The notes under the pieces were generated by a model. The model was not told where the DNA came from, did not search any database, and saw only the letters and a list, made by a program, of their open reading frames with translations. Both the position numbers and the translations under genes were made by a program. From RGIG995 sp045635765 (GTDB lineage: Bacteria; Bacillota; Clostridia; Oscillospirales; UBA644), in contig JAZTWH010000050.1 in the NCBI GenBank assembly GCA_045635765.1, positions 1-39,778 on the forward strand: DNA of 39,778 nucleotides, written 5' to 3'. Positions 32,532 through 39,535 of this stretch are shown here, one piece after another. The stretch's first letter is position 1. The number at the start of each line of letters is the position of its first letter.

Positions 32532-33947
32532 TCACAATTCTTTCAGAATATGGCAGAGGTAATCGTAGGTTCGGGCTACGGAGGCAAGGTTCAGCCGTTC
32601 CCTGGGGGTGTGGATCTCTTCCATGTCCGGCCCGAAGGAAATTGCATCCAGTCCGGGGATCTTATTACAGAAAAATCCACATTCCAGCCCCGCGTGAATG
32701 GCCTCCACCACCGGCGGTTTTCCGTATCGTTCTTGGGAAACCCGGATCATGGTCTCTCTCAGCCGGGAGTCTTCTTTGTATTCCCAGGCGGGGTAATCTC
32801 CGTGGGACCGGAAGGTCCCTGCAAAGGCCCGTGCCGTTGCTTCTAATTTGCGGAGAAGATCTTGTTTTTCCTTTTCCACACTGCTTCTCACGGAAAAAAT
32901 TGCAGTCAGGGAAGAGGCGTCGCAACGCAATTGCCCCAGATTCAGAGAGGTCTGAACCAATCCCTCGATCTGCTTGCTCATGGCTTGTATTCCGTTGGGA
33001 ACGGAGGTCAGGAAATCGGCGATCCGAAGGGTGGATTCTCTGTCGTAGCAGGTCTCAGCCGTGGGATAAGAGGCAATTTCAACGGTCAGTCCGGGGTCGG
33101 AATCGGGCCGATGCTTTTCCACAAAGGACGCAACAAGCTCCGTCAGGTCCGCCTCCGTTGCCAAAATACATTCTCCCCGGGAGGGAATGGCGTTGTCCTT
33201 GGTTCCGCCACAGATCGCTACGATGCAGCAGTCGGAGGGAAGTTCTTTCAAAAAATACCCCATCAGCAGGTCTGCGTTGAGCCGTCCCTTGTCAATCTCC
33301 ACTCCGCTGTGGCCCCCCTTGAGGCCATGGAAGGTCAGCTTTTTACAGGGGGCAGAGTTGGACTGGATTCGTAAGGGAACGGTAAGAATTGCTCTTGCTC
33401 CTCCGGCACAGGAAACGGTCAGGACTCCTTCCGATTCCGAGTCAATATTCAACAGTAATTTTCCGTTCAACGCCGAGACGTCGATGCCTTCCGCACCGTA
33501 CATCCCCGTTTCCTCGTCGGTGGTAAAGACCGCTTCCAGGGGCGGATGGGGGAGAGTGTCATCCTCTAAAACCGCCAGGGCCATGGCAACGGCAATCCCG
33601 TCGTCTCCCCCCAGGGTGGTCCCTTCGGCGAAGAGCCATTCCCCGTCGGTTTTCAGCCGTAGGCCGTCCCGGGCAAAGTCCAGGTCGCAATGGGCGTCCT
33701 TTTCGCAGACCATGTCCAGATGTCCTTGAAGAATGACCGTCGGATGATCCTCGTAGCCTTCGGACCCGGGCTTTTTAATGATCACGTTGTTCAGAGAATC
33801 CCGCACGGCTTCCAATCCCAGCTTCCTTGCCGTCTCCACGCAATAGGCACTGATTCGGTCCGAATCCCCCGATCCGTGGGGAATGGAACAAATTTCCTCA
33901 AAATAGTGCAACACCCGTTCCGGGCGAACGCCTTGAAGTCCCTTCAT
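32532..33947 (-). CDS. pepD: Aminoacyl-histidine dipeptidase (PepD), M20 family
   Basis: 471 aa with the start at the ATG 9 nt after GAGGGAGG; an ATG six codons earlier would place its own RBS inside the coding sequence and is less likely. Motifs: VILQGHLDMVCEKD (first zinc site), LGGDDGIAVAMALAVLED, VFTTDEETGMYGAEGIDVS, LLNIDSESEGVLTVSCAGG and HAGLECGFFCNKIPGLDAISFGP near the end. It hydrolyses Xaa-His and other dipeptides. As first gene of the operon it supplies free amino acids, including serine for the downstream dehydratase. Confidence 0.95.
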   Translation of the reverse strand: MKGLQGVRPERVLHYFEEICSIPHGSGDSDRISAYCVETARKLGLEAVRDSLNNVIIKKPGSEGYEDHPTVILQGHLDMVCEKDAHCDLDFARDGLRLKTDGEWLFAEGTTLGGDDGIAVAMALAVLEDDTLPHPPLEAVFTTDEETGMYGAEGIDVSALNGKLLLNIDSESEGVLTVSCAGGARAILTVPLRIQSNSAPCKKLTFHGLKGGHSGVEIDKGRLNADLLMGYFLKELPSDCCIVAICGGTKDNAIPSRGECILATEADLTELVASFVEKHRPDSDPGLTVEIASYPTAETCYDRESTLRIADFLTSVPNGIQAMSKQIEGLVQTSLNLGQLRCDASSLTAIFSVRSSVEKEKQDLLRKLEATARAFAGTFRSHGDYPAWEYKEDSRLRETMIRVSQERYGKPPVVEAIHAGLECGFFCNKIPGLDAISFGPDMEEIHTPRERLNLASVARTYDYLCHILKEL

Positions 33948-34280
33948 GACGGGATCCTCCCTCATTTTATTCTTACTTTATAGTATATCATATTTTAAAC
34001 GTAATTTCAATAGCAAATCAAAAAACTTTTTAATGAAAAAATCCGAAAAAACTTCCGACAAAAACACCCCCTCAAAACGCAGGGATAAATCAAAACGCAG
34101 TAAAATGCCTTTGCCCGGGAGCCCTTGCTCCTTTTGTGGTAGAAGGCATCAACGTTTTGTGTCCCGGCTTCCGAGATGAAAATAAAATCCCCCCACTCAT
34201 TCAGGCGTATCGTTTTTTTAATTTGATACAGCCTTCCGAGGGGAGGGGTGCTACGGGCTATTTGTCGTTTGAGAGGGAAA
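33948..34280. other. 333-bp gap between trmD and pepD without a supported gene
   Basis: Apart from the pepD promoter nothing firm is seen. On the plus strand an unsupported frame from ATG 34032 runs to 34179 and encodes a basic stretch followed by PLPGSPCSFCGRR, a single CxxC zinc-finger-like motif; it has no RBS. A shifted frame continues as VEGINVLCPGFRDENK, so this may be a decayed gene fragment. The stem GGCGTATC / GATACAGCC (about 34202-34233) has an A-rich rather than T-rich minus-strand flank, so no good trmD terminator was identified. Confidence 0.4.
33982..34010 (-). promoter_or_regulatory. Promoter of the pepD-pepT-serine dehydratase operon
   Basis: On the minus strand TTGAAA, 17-bp spacer ending in TGA, then TATACT, 35 bp before the pepD ATG. 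Confidence 0.85.
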
Positions 34281-35084
34281 TCAACTGTCTTGCAGTTTTT
34301 TTTGGGCTTCGCGTTTTGCCTTGCGGGCCAAATACTTTTCCTTTTCGATGCGTAATTTTTCTTTGCGGAGCTTCTCTGCCTTCCGTTCTTCTTTTTTTAC
34401 GTAAGCCCGGTACAGATCCGGGCGTCGTTGCTTGGTAATTTGTAAGGATTGCTCCTTACGCCAGGCTTCGATGTTGGCGTGGTGGCCCGAAAGGAGAATT
34501 TCGGGAACCCTTACCCCCTCAAAGACCTCCGGCCGGGAATAGTGGGGATATTCCAAAAGACCGCTGTAGATACTTTCATCCTCGTAGCAGGAGGGATCGC
34601 TCAAAACCCCTTCAATCATCCGTCCTACCGCATCCACCACGATCATGGCCGGCAATTCTCCGCCGGTGAGGACGTAGTCGCCCACCGTTAGTTCCTCGTC
34701 CACGATGGAGTCCAGGATCCGTTGGTCCACCCCTTCGTAATGACCGCAGAGAATGACGATATTTTCGTGCTTCAGCAATTTTTTCGCCCGGGACTGGGTA
34801 AATTTCTTTCCCTTAGGCGTCATATAGATGACGTGGGGCTTTTTGCCGGGGATTTCAGCGAGAATGTGGTCAAAGCAATTCCGAATGGGGGCCGCCTGCA
34901 TGACCATCCCCATGCCTCCCCCGTAGGGAGCGTCGTCTACCCGCTTTTGCTTGTCCTCCGTGTAATCCCGAATGTTGTGGCAGTGGACCTCAAACAGCTG
35001 GTTTTTGATGGCCCGTCCCAGAATGGACGTGTGAAGAAAATCACCCACTTCCCGGTCAAACAGGGTCATGATATCAAATCTCAT
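34281..35084 (-). CDS. trmD: tRNA (guanine-37-N1)-methyltransferase
   Basis: 267 aa. The SPOUT-fold signature is complete: MRFDIMTLF start, DDAPYGGGMGMVMQ (about 50-63), VILCGHYEGVDQRI (about 110-123), DYVLTGGELPAMIVVDAVGRMIEGVL (trefoil knot that binds S-adenosylmethionine), VPEILLSGHHANIEAWRKEQSL. It methylates G37 next to the anticodon and prevents +1 frameshifts. The last 40 residues, from about 226, are a very Lys/Glu-rich helix (KKEERKAEKLRKEKLRIEKE and on), longer than in the usual TrmD of about 230-250 aa. The start codon lies inside a tandem repeat of the rimM 3' end and overlaps the stop of a 25-codon ORF (ATGA). Confidence 0.96.
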   Translation of the reverse strand: MRFDIMTLFDREVGDFLHTSILGRAIKNQLFEVHCHNIRDYTEDKQKRVDDAPYGGGMGMVMQAAPIRNCFDHILAEIPGKKPHVIYMTPKGKKFTQSRAKKLLKHENIVILCGHYEGVDQRILDSIVDEELTVGDYVLTGGELPAMIVVDAVGRMIEGVLSDPSCYEDESIYSGLLEYPHYSRPEVFEGVRVPEILLSGHHANIEAWRKEQSLQITKQRRPDLYRAYVKKEERKAEKLRKEKLRIEKEKYLARKAKREAQKKLQDS

Positions 35085-35158
35085 CGGTCAAACAATCCTT
35101 CCATAACGTGAATCTGCTGAATTTTTTCGGCAAGCTTGGCCGTGGGAGTGTATCTCAT
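35081..35158 (-). CDS. Possible 25-residue ORF in the rimM-trmD gap, coupled to trmD
   Basis: The frame starts MRYTPTAKLAEKIQQIHVME and ends GLFDR-stop. Its second half copies the C-terminus of RimM (IHVMEGLLD), and its first bases copy the start of trmD (ATGAGAT). The TGA overlaps the trmD ATG as ATGA. GGAAGG lies 12 nt before the ATG, the same arrangement as for trmD itself. Whether it is translated is unknown; it could serve only to carry ribosomes into trmD. Confidence 0.3.
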   Translation of the reverse strand: MRYTPTAKLAEKIQQIHVMEGLFDR

Positions 35159-35260
35159 GGGTCAAGCAATCCTTCCATAACGTGAATCTGCTGAATTTTT
35201 TCGGCAAGCTTGGCCGTGGAGATTCATCTCCTTAGTCAAGCAGGCCTTCCATAACGTGGA
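35087..35260 (-). repeat. 74-bp tandem copies of the rimM 3' end
   Basis: Three units with landmarks CCTTCC at 35097, 35171 and 35245 (plus-strand view), exactly 74 bp apart. A 53-bp block is identical at 35093-35145 and 35167-35219. On the minus strand the units encode IHVMEGLLD-stop (true gene end), IHVMEGLLDP-stop and IHVMEGLFDR-stop. The unit also includes the trmD RBS and an ATGAGAT start region. Confidence 0.95.
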
Positions 35261-35726
35261 TCCTCATGACCTTTGCGTCAAGGTCGGTTGCACGGATACA
35301 TTCTTTAATGGCGGGGATGTAATGCTTTTTCCCGTCGGGGCAGGAGACCTCGTAAACGTCGTTGGCTCCGGTGGAAAGGACCTGGGTAATTTTGCCCAGC
35401 TCCGTGCCGGATTCGTATTCAACCACGGTCAGGCCCAGTAAGTCGGTAATAAAATAGGTCCCGTCGGGGAGATGAAAATCCTCCCGGTTGGCGTAGACGA
35501 TTTTATTTTTTAACCCCTCCGCCGTGGACATATCATGGATGCCCTCCAGCTTCAAAAGCACGTTCTGTCCCTGAAATCGGACGGAACGGACGGAATAGGG
35601 AACGTTGTCGATGATTAAAGTTTTGAAATTTTCAAAAACCGTCGGAGCATCGGCCCAGGGAACTACTTTCAGTTCTCCTTTTACGCCGTGGGTATTGACG
35701 ATTTTTCCGGTTTCAATGAGCTTCAT
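35232..35726 (-). CDS. rimM: Ribosome maturation factor RimM
   Basis: 164 aa. The N-terminal beta-barrel begins ETGKIVNTHGVKGELKVVPWADAPTVFENF, the typical G-x-HG-x-KGE signature. A PRC-barrel domain follows (TYFITDLLGLTVVEYESGTELGKITQVLSTGANDVYEVSCPDGKKHYIPAIKECI). It helps process 16S rRNA and mature the 30S head near S19. AAAAAGGAG stands 9 nt before the ATG. It lies between khpA and trmD as in other Clostridia. Its last ten codons are the first unit of a tandem repeat. Confidence 0.95.
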   Translation of the reverse strand: MKLIETGKIVNTHGVKGELKVVPWADAPTVFENFKTLIIDNVPYSVRSVRFQGQNVLLKLEGIHDMSTAEGLKNKIVYANREDFHLPDGTYFITDLLGLTVVEYESGTELGKITQVLSTGANDVYEVSCPDGKKHYIPAIKECIRATDLDAKVMRIHVMEGLLD

Positions 35727-35735
35727 AGCAGGGAA

Positions 35736-35894
35736 AACTCCTTTTTGAAAAAGATCGGCGACAGGGGACGTGAGTTAGCGTCGCAAGATTTATCTGCCGG
35801 CACATCGGCCGCAGGCAGTTCGTTTGGTAAAAAGGTTGCCGCAGACGATTCATCTGTTAGAAAAAGATTGGCGGCAGATGATGTACCTGCCGCC
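35736..35894 (-). repeat. Degenerate 30-bp repeats between khpA and rimM
   Basis: About five imperfect units of 29-31 bp on the minus strand share the core CTGCCGCCAATCTTTTTCTA (clearest at 35861-35889, 35831-35860 and 35740-35760). They alternate a GC-rich CTGC(C/G)GC element with a T run, so each looks like half of a terminator. Confidence 0.6.
35858..35894 (-). terminator. Terminator-like hairpin between khpA and rimM
   Basis: On the minus strand GGCGGCAG - 9-nt loop - CTGCCGCC, followed by AATCTTTTTCT, 9 bp after the khpA stop. As rimM and trmD lie downstream with no obvious promoter of their own, partial termination that sets a lower level of rimM-trmD than rpsP is plausible. Confidence 0.65.
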
Positions 35895-35902
35895 CGAGAT
35901 TG

Positions 35903-36133
35903 TCAAAGGATATAGACGCGAACCTTCTTGTTTTCCTTGATGGCCGCGGTTTTCACGATGGAACGAATGGCTTTCGCCACTTTGCCTTGCTTCCCGATGA
36001 CGTATCCTTTGTCTTCTTCCGCAACGGTCAAATGATAGGTGGTGACTCCGTCCTGTTCTTCCCCTTGGGTGACGGATACGGCGTCCGGGTTTTTGACCAG
36101 TGCTTTGACAATGTAAAGGATCAATTCTTCCAT
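35903..36133 (-). CDS. khpA: KH-domain RNA-binding protein KhpA
   Basis: 76 aa, one type II KH domain with the GKQG loop in DKGYVIGKQGKVAKAIRSIVKTAA (about 42-65). In Firmicutes it acts with KhpB as an RNA-binding dimer that affects cell elongation and small-RNA regulation. It starts 15 bp after rpsP, behind a GAGGTAAC RBS. Confidence 0.95.
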   Translation of the reverse strand: MEELILYIVKALVKNPDAVSVTQGEEQDGVTTYHLTVAEEDKGYVIGKQGKVAKAIRSIVKTAAIKENKKVRVYIL

Positions 36134-36148
36134 GATGTTACCTCGCGA

Positions 36149-36388
36149 TTACAGGATGCCGTTCTTTTTGAACAGGGCCTTCACGGTATCGGTGGGTTGT
36201 GCGCCGTTCTTCAGCCAGGTAGCGGCCTTGTCGGCGTCGATGGTAACGACGGTGGGTTCTGCCATGGGGTTGTAGGTCCCGATTTCATCGATGGCACGGC
36301 CATCCCGGGGATAACGGGAGTCGGCGACGACGATGCGGTAATAGGGATTCTTCTTCGCACCCATTCTTCTCAATCTGATCTTAACCAT
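36149..36388 (-). CDS. rpsP: 30S ribosomal protein S16
   Basis: 79 aa, normal length. MVKIRLRRMGAKKNPYYRIV is the family signature, followed by ADSRYPRDGRAIDEIGTYNP and the C-terminal WLKNGAQPTDTVKALFKKNG. RBS AAAGGAG. The 70-bp gap to ffh holds an imperfect stem (GGATCCGGGATGGATTT side) without a T run. Confidence 0.97.
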   Translation of the reverse strand: MVKIRLRRMGAKKNPYYRIVVADSRYPRDGRAIDEIGTYNPMAEPTVVTIDADKAATWLKNGAQPTDTVKALFKKNGIL

Positions 36389-36458
36389 TGAAAATCACTC
36401 CTTTCAAGAGATAGAATTCTTTTTATCAAATCCCCGGATGGATCCGGGATGGATTTGC

Positions 36459-37790
36459 TTACTTCCGGCGTTTTTTACGACGGGCGGGATTTTTGTGACC
36501 GCCGCCGAATTTTTTCATCATCTGCTTCATTTGGGTGAAACTGTTCAGCAGTCGGTTCACGTCCTCCACCTTCATTCCGGCTCCGGCGGCAATGCGTCGT
36601 TTCCGGGAAGGGTTGATGATTTCGGGGTTTTCCCGTTCTTTTGCGGTCATGGACAGGACCAACGCTTCCGTCCGGGCAATTTGCTTTTCGTCCACCCGGA
36701 GATCTGCGTTCTTGGGAATTTTCATCCCGGGAATCATTTTGACCAGATCGTCCATGGGGCCCATGTTTTTCATTTGGTCCAGGGAGTCCAAAAAGTCATT
36801 GAAATCGAAGCGGTTTTCTCGGAATTTTTCCTCCAATTCCGCCGCCTTTTTATCGTCGAAGGCCTTTTCGGCCTTTTCGATCAAGGTTAAAACGTCGCCC
36901 ATCCCCAAAATCCGGGAGGCCATCCGTTCGGGGTGGAAGGGTTCCAGATCGCCGATCTTTTCTCCGGTGCCCATAAATTTAATGGGTTTGCCCGTCACGT
37001 ACTTTACCGAAAGAGCGGCACCGCCCCGGGTGTCACCGTCGGTCTTGGTCAGGATGGTTCCGTCGATCTGCAACTGCTCGTCGAAGGATTTGGCCACGTT
37101 TACGGCGTCCTGGCCGGTCATGGCATCGATGGTCAAGAGAATTTCGTCGGGAGAGGTGATTCGCTTGATTTCTTGCAATTCCGCCATCAGGGCTTCATCA
37201 ATGTGCAGTCGGCCGGCGGTGTCCAGGAACACCATGTCGTTGCCGTGCTCCTTTGCGTGGGCTACTGCGGCCTTGGCGATCTCCGGGGGAGGGGTCCCTT
37301 CCGGCATGGTAAAAACGGGAATCCCCGCTTTTTCGCCCATTACCTGCAGCTGCAGGATGGCCGCGGGACGGTAAACGTCGCAAGCCACCAGCAACGGGCG
37401 TTTGCCCATATTCTTAAAAAACAACGCAAGCTTAGTACAGTGGGTGGTCTTTCCGGCACCCTGAAGTCCGCAAAGCATGACCACCGTGGGGCCTTTGTTG
37501 GCAAATTTGATGCGGTCGTTTTTTTCTCCCATCAACGCCGTCAGCTCTTCGTTGACGATCTTGATGACCTGTTGGGCCGGAGTCAGGCTTTCCAGAACGT
37601 CGGCACCCAAGGCCCGTTCTCCTACCTTTGCGGTAAAGTCCTTTGCAACGCCGTAGTTGACGTCCGCCGCCAAAAGAGCAAGGCGAATTTCACGCATTAC
37701 GGATTTAATATCCGATTCGGACAGCTTGCCGCGGCTTTTCAGCTTGCGGAAAACGTTGCCTAATTTTTCGGAAAGACTTTCAAATGCCAT
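36459..37790 (-). CDS. ffh: Signal recognition particle protein Ffh
   Basis: 443 aa. N domain with SDIKSVMREIRLALLAADVNY, G domain with G1 GLQGAGKTTHCTKLA (about 108-122), DVYRPAAILQL, G3 DTAGRLHIDE and G4 TKTDGDTRGGAALS, then a methionine-rich M domain with SMTAKERENPEIINPSRKRRIAAGAG. A basic tail (GGGHKNPARRKKRRK) ends it. It binds 4.5S RNA and signal sequences. AAAGGAG lies 10 nt before the ATG; it follows ylxM by 38 bp. Confidence 0.97.
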   Translation of the reverse strand: MAFESLSEKLGNVFRKLKSRGKLSESDIKSVMREIRLALLAADVNYGVAKDFTAKVGERALGADVLESLTPAQQVIKIVNEELTALMGEKNDRIKFANKGPTVVMLCGLQGAGKTTHCTKLALFFKNMGKRPLLVACDVYRPAAILQLQVMGEKAGIPVFTMPEGTPPPEIAKAAVAHAKEHGNDMVFLDTAGRLHIDEALMAELQEIKRITSPDEILLTIDAMTGQDAVNVAKSFDEQLQIDGTILTKTDGDTRGGAALSVKYVTGKPIKFMGTGEKIGDLEPFHPERMASRILGMGDVLTLIEKAEKAFDDKKAAELEEKFRENRFDFNDFLDSLDQMKNMGPMDDLVKMIPGMKIPKNADLRVDEKQIARTEALVLSMTAKERENPEIINPSRKRRIAAGAGMKVEDVNRLLNSFTQMKQMMKKFGGGHKNPARRKKRRK

Positions 37791-37828
37791 CCGTCATCGC
37801 TCCTTTTAAGGGTAGGTGAATAAGGGAA

Positions 37829-38194
37829 TTACGCTTCGTCTATTGCGGCGTCGATGCAACGAAGAAGCAGAGACTTTTCGTTGGATTCGGGAAGCTTTTT
37901 CCCAATTTCTTTTGCGTCTGTTAAGGCTTTTCGCTGTCTCAGGAACCGACCGGCAATGCCCAGCCGGGCCTCGTACTCGAAGAGGGCCTTTTCTGCTTTT
38001 TTCAGTCCGTCCCGAACTCCTTGCCGGGTGATCCCCGTCATTTCGGCGATCTCTCCCAGGGACAGATCCTCCTGGAAATACAGCTCCGCCGTCCGACGCT
38101 GGCGTTCGGTCAGAGCATTTCCGTAGAAATCCAAAAGCAGTGTAATCTCCGCCCGGGAGGCCTCCGAAGCCGTGTCAAACTGTTTGTCTTCCAT
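37829..38194 (-). CDS. ylxM: YlxM-family sigma-70 region-4-like SRP-associated protein
   Basis: 121 aa. A sigma region-4-like HTH is clear: LTERQRRTAELYFQEDLSLGEIAEMTGITRQGVRDGLKKAEKALFEYE (about 28-75), followed by a charged helical C-terminus. YlxM (p13) precedes ffh in most Firmicutes and is thought to influence SRP function. RBS GGAGGG. It is the first gene of the operon; a short inverted repeat (38209-38230) sits at the start of its transcript. Confidence 0.92.
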   Translation of the reverse strand: MEDKQFDTASEASRAEITLLLDFYGNALTERQRRTAELYFQEDLSLGEIAEMTGITRQGVRDGLKKAEKALFEYEARLGIAGRFLRQRKALTDAKEIGKKLPESNEKSLLLRCIDAAIDEA

Positions 38195-38208
38195 TCTTCG
38201 GCCCTCCC

Positions 38209-38230
38209 TGTAAAGTAAAATTGCTTTACA
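38209..38230 (-). promoter_or_regulatory. Inverted repeat at the start of the ylxM-ffh transcript
   Basis: TGTAAAG - 8 nt - CTTTACA, perfect 7-bp arms, 10 bp past the -10 hexamer and directly before the RBS. It could be an operator or an RNA stem. Confidence 0.45.
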
Positions 38231-38239
38231 TGCTAATAT

Positions 38240-38267
38240 ATTATACCATATTTCAAAGGAAAGTCAA
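38240..38267 (-). promoter_or_regulatory. Promoter of the ylxM-ffh-rpsP-khpA-rimM-trmD operon
   Basis: On the minus strand TTGACT, 16-bp spacer ending in TGG, then TATAAT. Confidence 0.88.
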
Positions 38268-38438
38268 GAGAGTTCACAAACTGTTCAAAAATCCCTCCAA
38301 GCCTTGTGGACGTTGACGATTGCTGATGCCATCACGCCGGAATTAAGCCTGAGAGGATTGTTAAAGTAAAAAATTTCCTGAAACTATTTTCTCCTTTGGG
38401 TCCATAATAAAGTATGAGAAAATGCAAGGGGGAAGATT

Positions 38439-39161
38439 ATGAGAGGAAGCAGAGTTGTATCCGGTTTGTTTTTGGCGGCGGTGACCGCATTGTTCGTTTG
38501 GGCGGTGCTCACCGGCGTATTCGGTGATTTTTTGCGGGATTCCGCCCGGTTTTTTGGCATCGAAAATCATTTCTCCGCCTCCTCCCAGGATTCGGAGGAC
38601 GTGTTGTTTGACGACGATTCCACGGTGGATTGGTCTCCCGTTACGGAGGTTTTTGATGCTTCGTCCTTCTCCGAGATTTCCAATCCCTCCGACGATACGG
38701 ATTCGGAGGCGACCGACCGCCCCAAGGGAAAATTTTACGAGATGGCCCTGACTCCCGAGTACTTTGCCTCCCTTTTGGAGAAACGTTCCGGAAGCTCCGC
38801 GTTGAAAAACGTCACGGTGACCTGTTCCGACGGCGAGGTAATACTGTCGGGAGACGTGAGTGTTTCGGCCTTGACCAAGCAGATGAACATTCCGGCGGCC
38901 TTGGTGGTATTTTTGCCCGAATCGGTCCCCTGTACGCTCCATTGTGCCCCGGAGGTGACCGACGGCCGTTTGGGCGTGACGGTTCGCAAGGTGTCTGCCG
39001 GCAACGACGTTTTGGCTCCCTTTCTCGGCCGTCCCGGAGTCCTGTCTACGGTGGAGGATTTCCTGAACGAGCAGTTGACTCGCTATCTGTCTTCCAATTA
39101 TATTATGCAGTCCGCCCGGGTGACCGAAGGGGGAATCTACGTCCGCTTTTCCGTGGAATAA
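38439..39161 (+). CDS. Membrane-anchored extracytoplasmic protein of unknown function (YpmS-like layout)
   Basis: 240 aa, ATG behind AAGGGGGAAG. One N-terminal membrane segment (VVSGLFLAAVTALFVWAVLTGVF), a long acidic Ser/Asp linker (about 45-100), then a beta-rich domain: MALTPEYFASLLEKRSGSSALKNVTVTCSDGEVILSGDVSVSALTKQM, LHCAPEVTDGRLGVTVRKVSAG, and a final amphipathic helix with strand (NYIMQSARVTEGGIYVRFSV). The order 'helix-NVTV-GEVILSG-...-PEVTDGRLGVTV' is reminiscent of YpmS/DUF2140 lipid-binding-like proteins, but I am not sure. Not clearly linked to rpmG, from which a terminator and promoter separate it. Confidence 0.75.
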   Translation: MRGSRVVSGLFLAAVTALFVWAVLTGVFGDFLRDSARFFGIENHFSASSQDSEDVLFDDDSTVDWSPVTEVFDASSFSEISNPSDDTDSEATDRPKGKFYEMALTPEYFASLLEKRSGSSALKNVTVTCSDGEVILSGDVSVSALTKQMNIPAALVVFLPESVPCTLHCAPEVTDGRLGVTVRKVSAGNDVLAPFLGRPGVLSTVEDFLNEQLTRYLSSNYIMQSARVTEGGIYVRFSVE

Positions 39162-39216
39162 TTCCAAAAAACCGAAAAATGAAACGAAAATGTTACAATT
39201 TAAGGAAAAAAAACAC

Positions 39217-39245
39217 TTGCAATTTGAAAAAAAATATGGTATAAT
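39217..39245 (+). promoter_or_regulatory. Promoter of rpmG-secE
   Basis: TTGCAA, 17-bp A-rich spacer ending in TGG, then TATAAT. The expected start site (about 39252) falls inside the left arm of the upstream terminator. Confidence 0.88.
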
Positions 39246-39249
39246 AGAT

Positions 39250-39276
39250 GCACCTTGTACAAAGGTGCTTTTTTTT
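39250..39276 (+). terminator. Rho-independent terminator overlapping the rpmG start site
   Basis: GCACCTT (39250-39256) - GTACA - AAGGTGC (39262-39268), then eight T. A second small stem GCCCGA-AAA-TCGGGC follows at 39280-39294 in the rpmG leader. Confidence 0.85.
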
Positions 39277-39371
39277 GTTGCCCGAAAATCGGGCCGGAAG
39301 TACCTGTTTCTTCTTATACAAGGGAGGCAATCAACGGGGATTTCCCCGAAATAATCAAGGAGGTGCCGCAA

Positions 39372-39524
39372 ATGGGAAAAGATAAGGTTGTTCTGGCCTG
39401 CACCGAGTGCAAGCAGAGAAATTACAACACAACCAAAAACAAGAAGAATGATCCCGACAGACTTGAAATGAATAAGTATTGTAAGTTCTGCCGGAAGCAC
39501 ACACAACACAGAGAAACGAAGTAA
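39372..39524 (+). CDS. rpmG: 50S ribosomal protein L33
   Basis: 50 aa from the ATG behind AAGGAGG; the longer open frame upstream is leader. It is the zinc-binding (C+) form: CTEC near residues 10-13 and CKFC near 37-40, with NYNTTKNKKNDPDRLEMNKY between. Followed 11 bp later by secE, the usual rpmG-secE-nusG order. Confidence 0.97.
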   Translation: MGKDKVVLACTECKQRNYNTTKNKKNDPDRLEMNKYCKFCRKHTQHRETK

Positions 39525-39535
39525 GGAGAAACGCT

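Noticed and set aside
38361..39509. 382-residue minus-strand frame across the hypothetical gene and rpmG
   Set aside because: It runs antisense through rpmG, the rpmG promoter and a terminator, and shows no protein family features.
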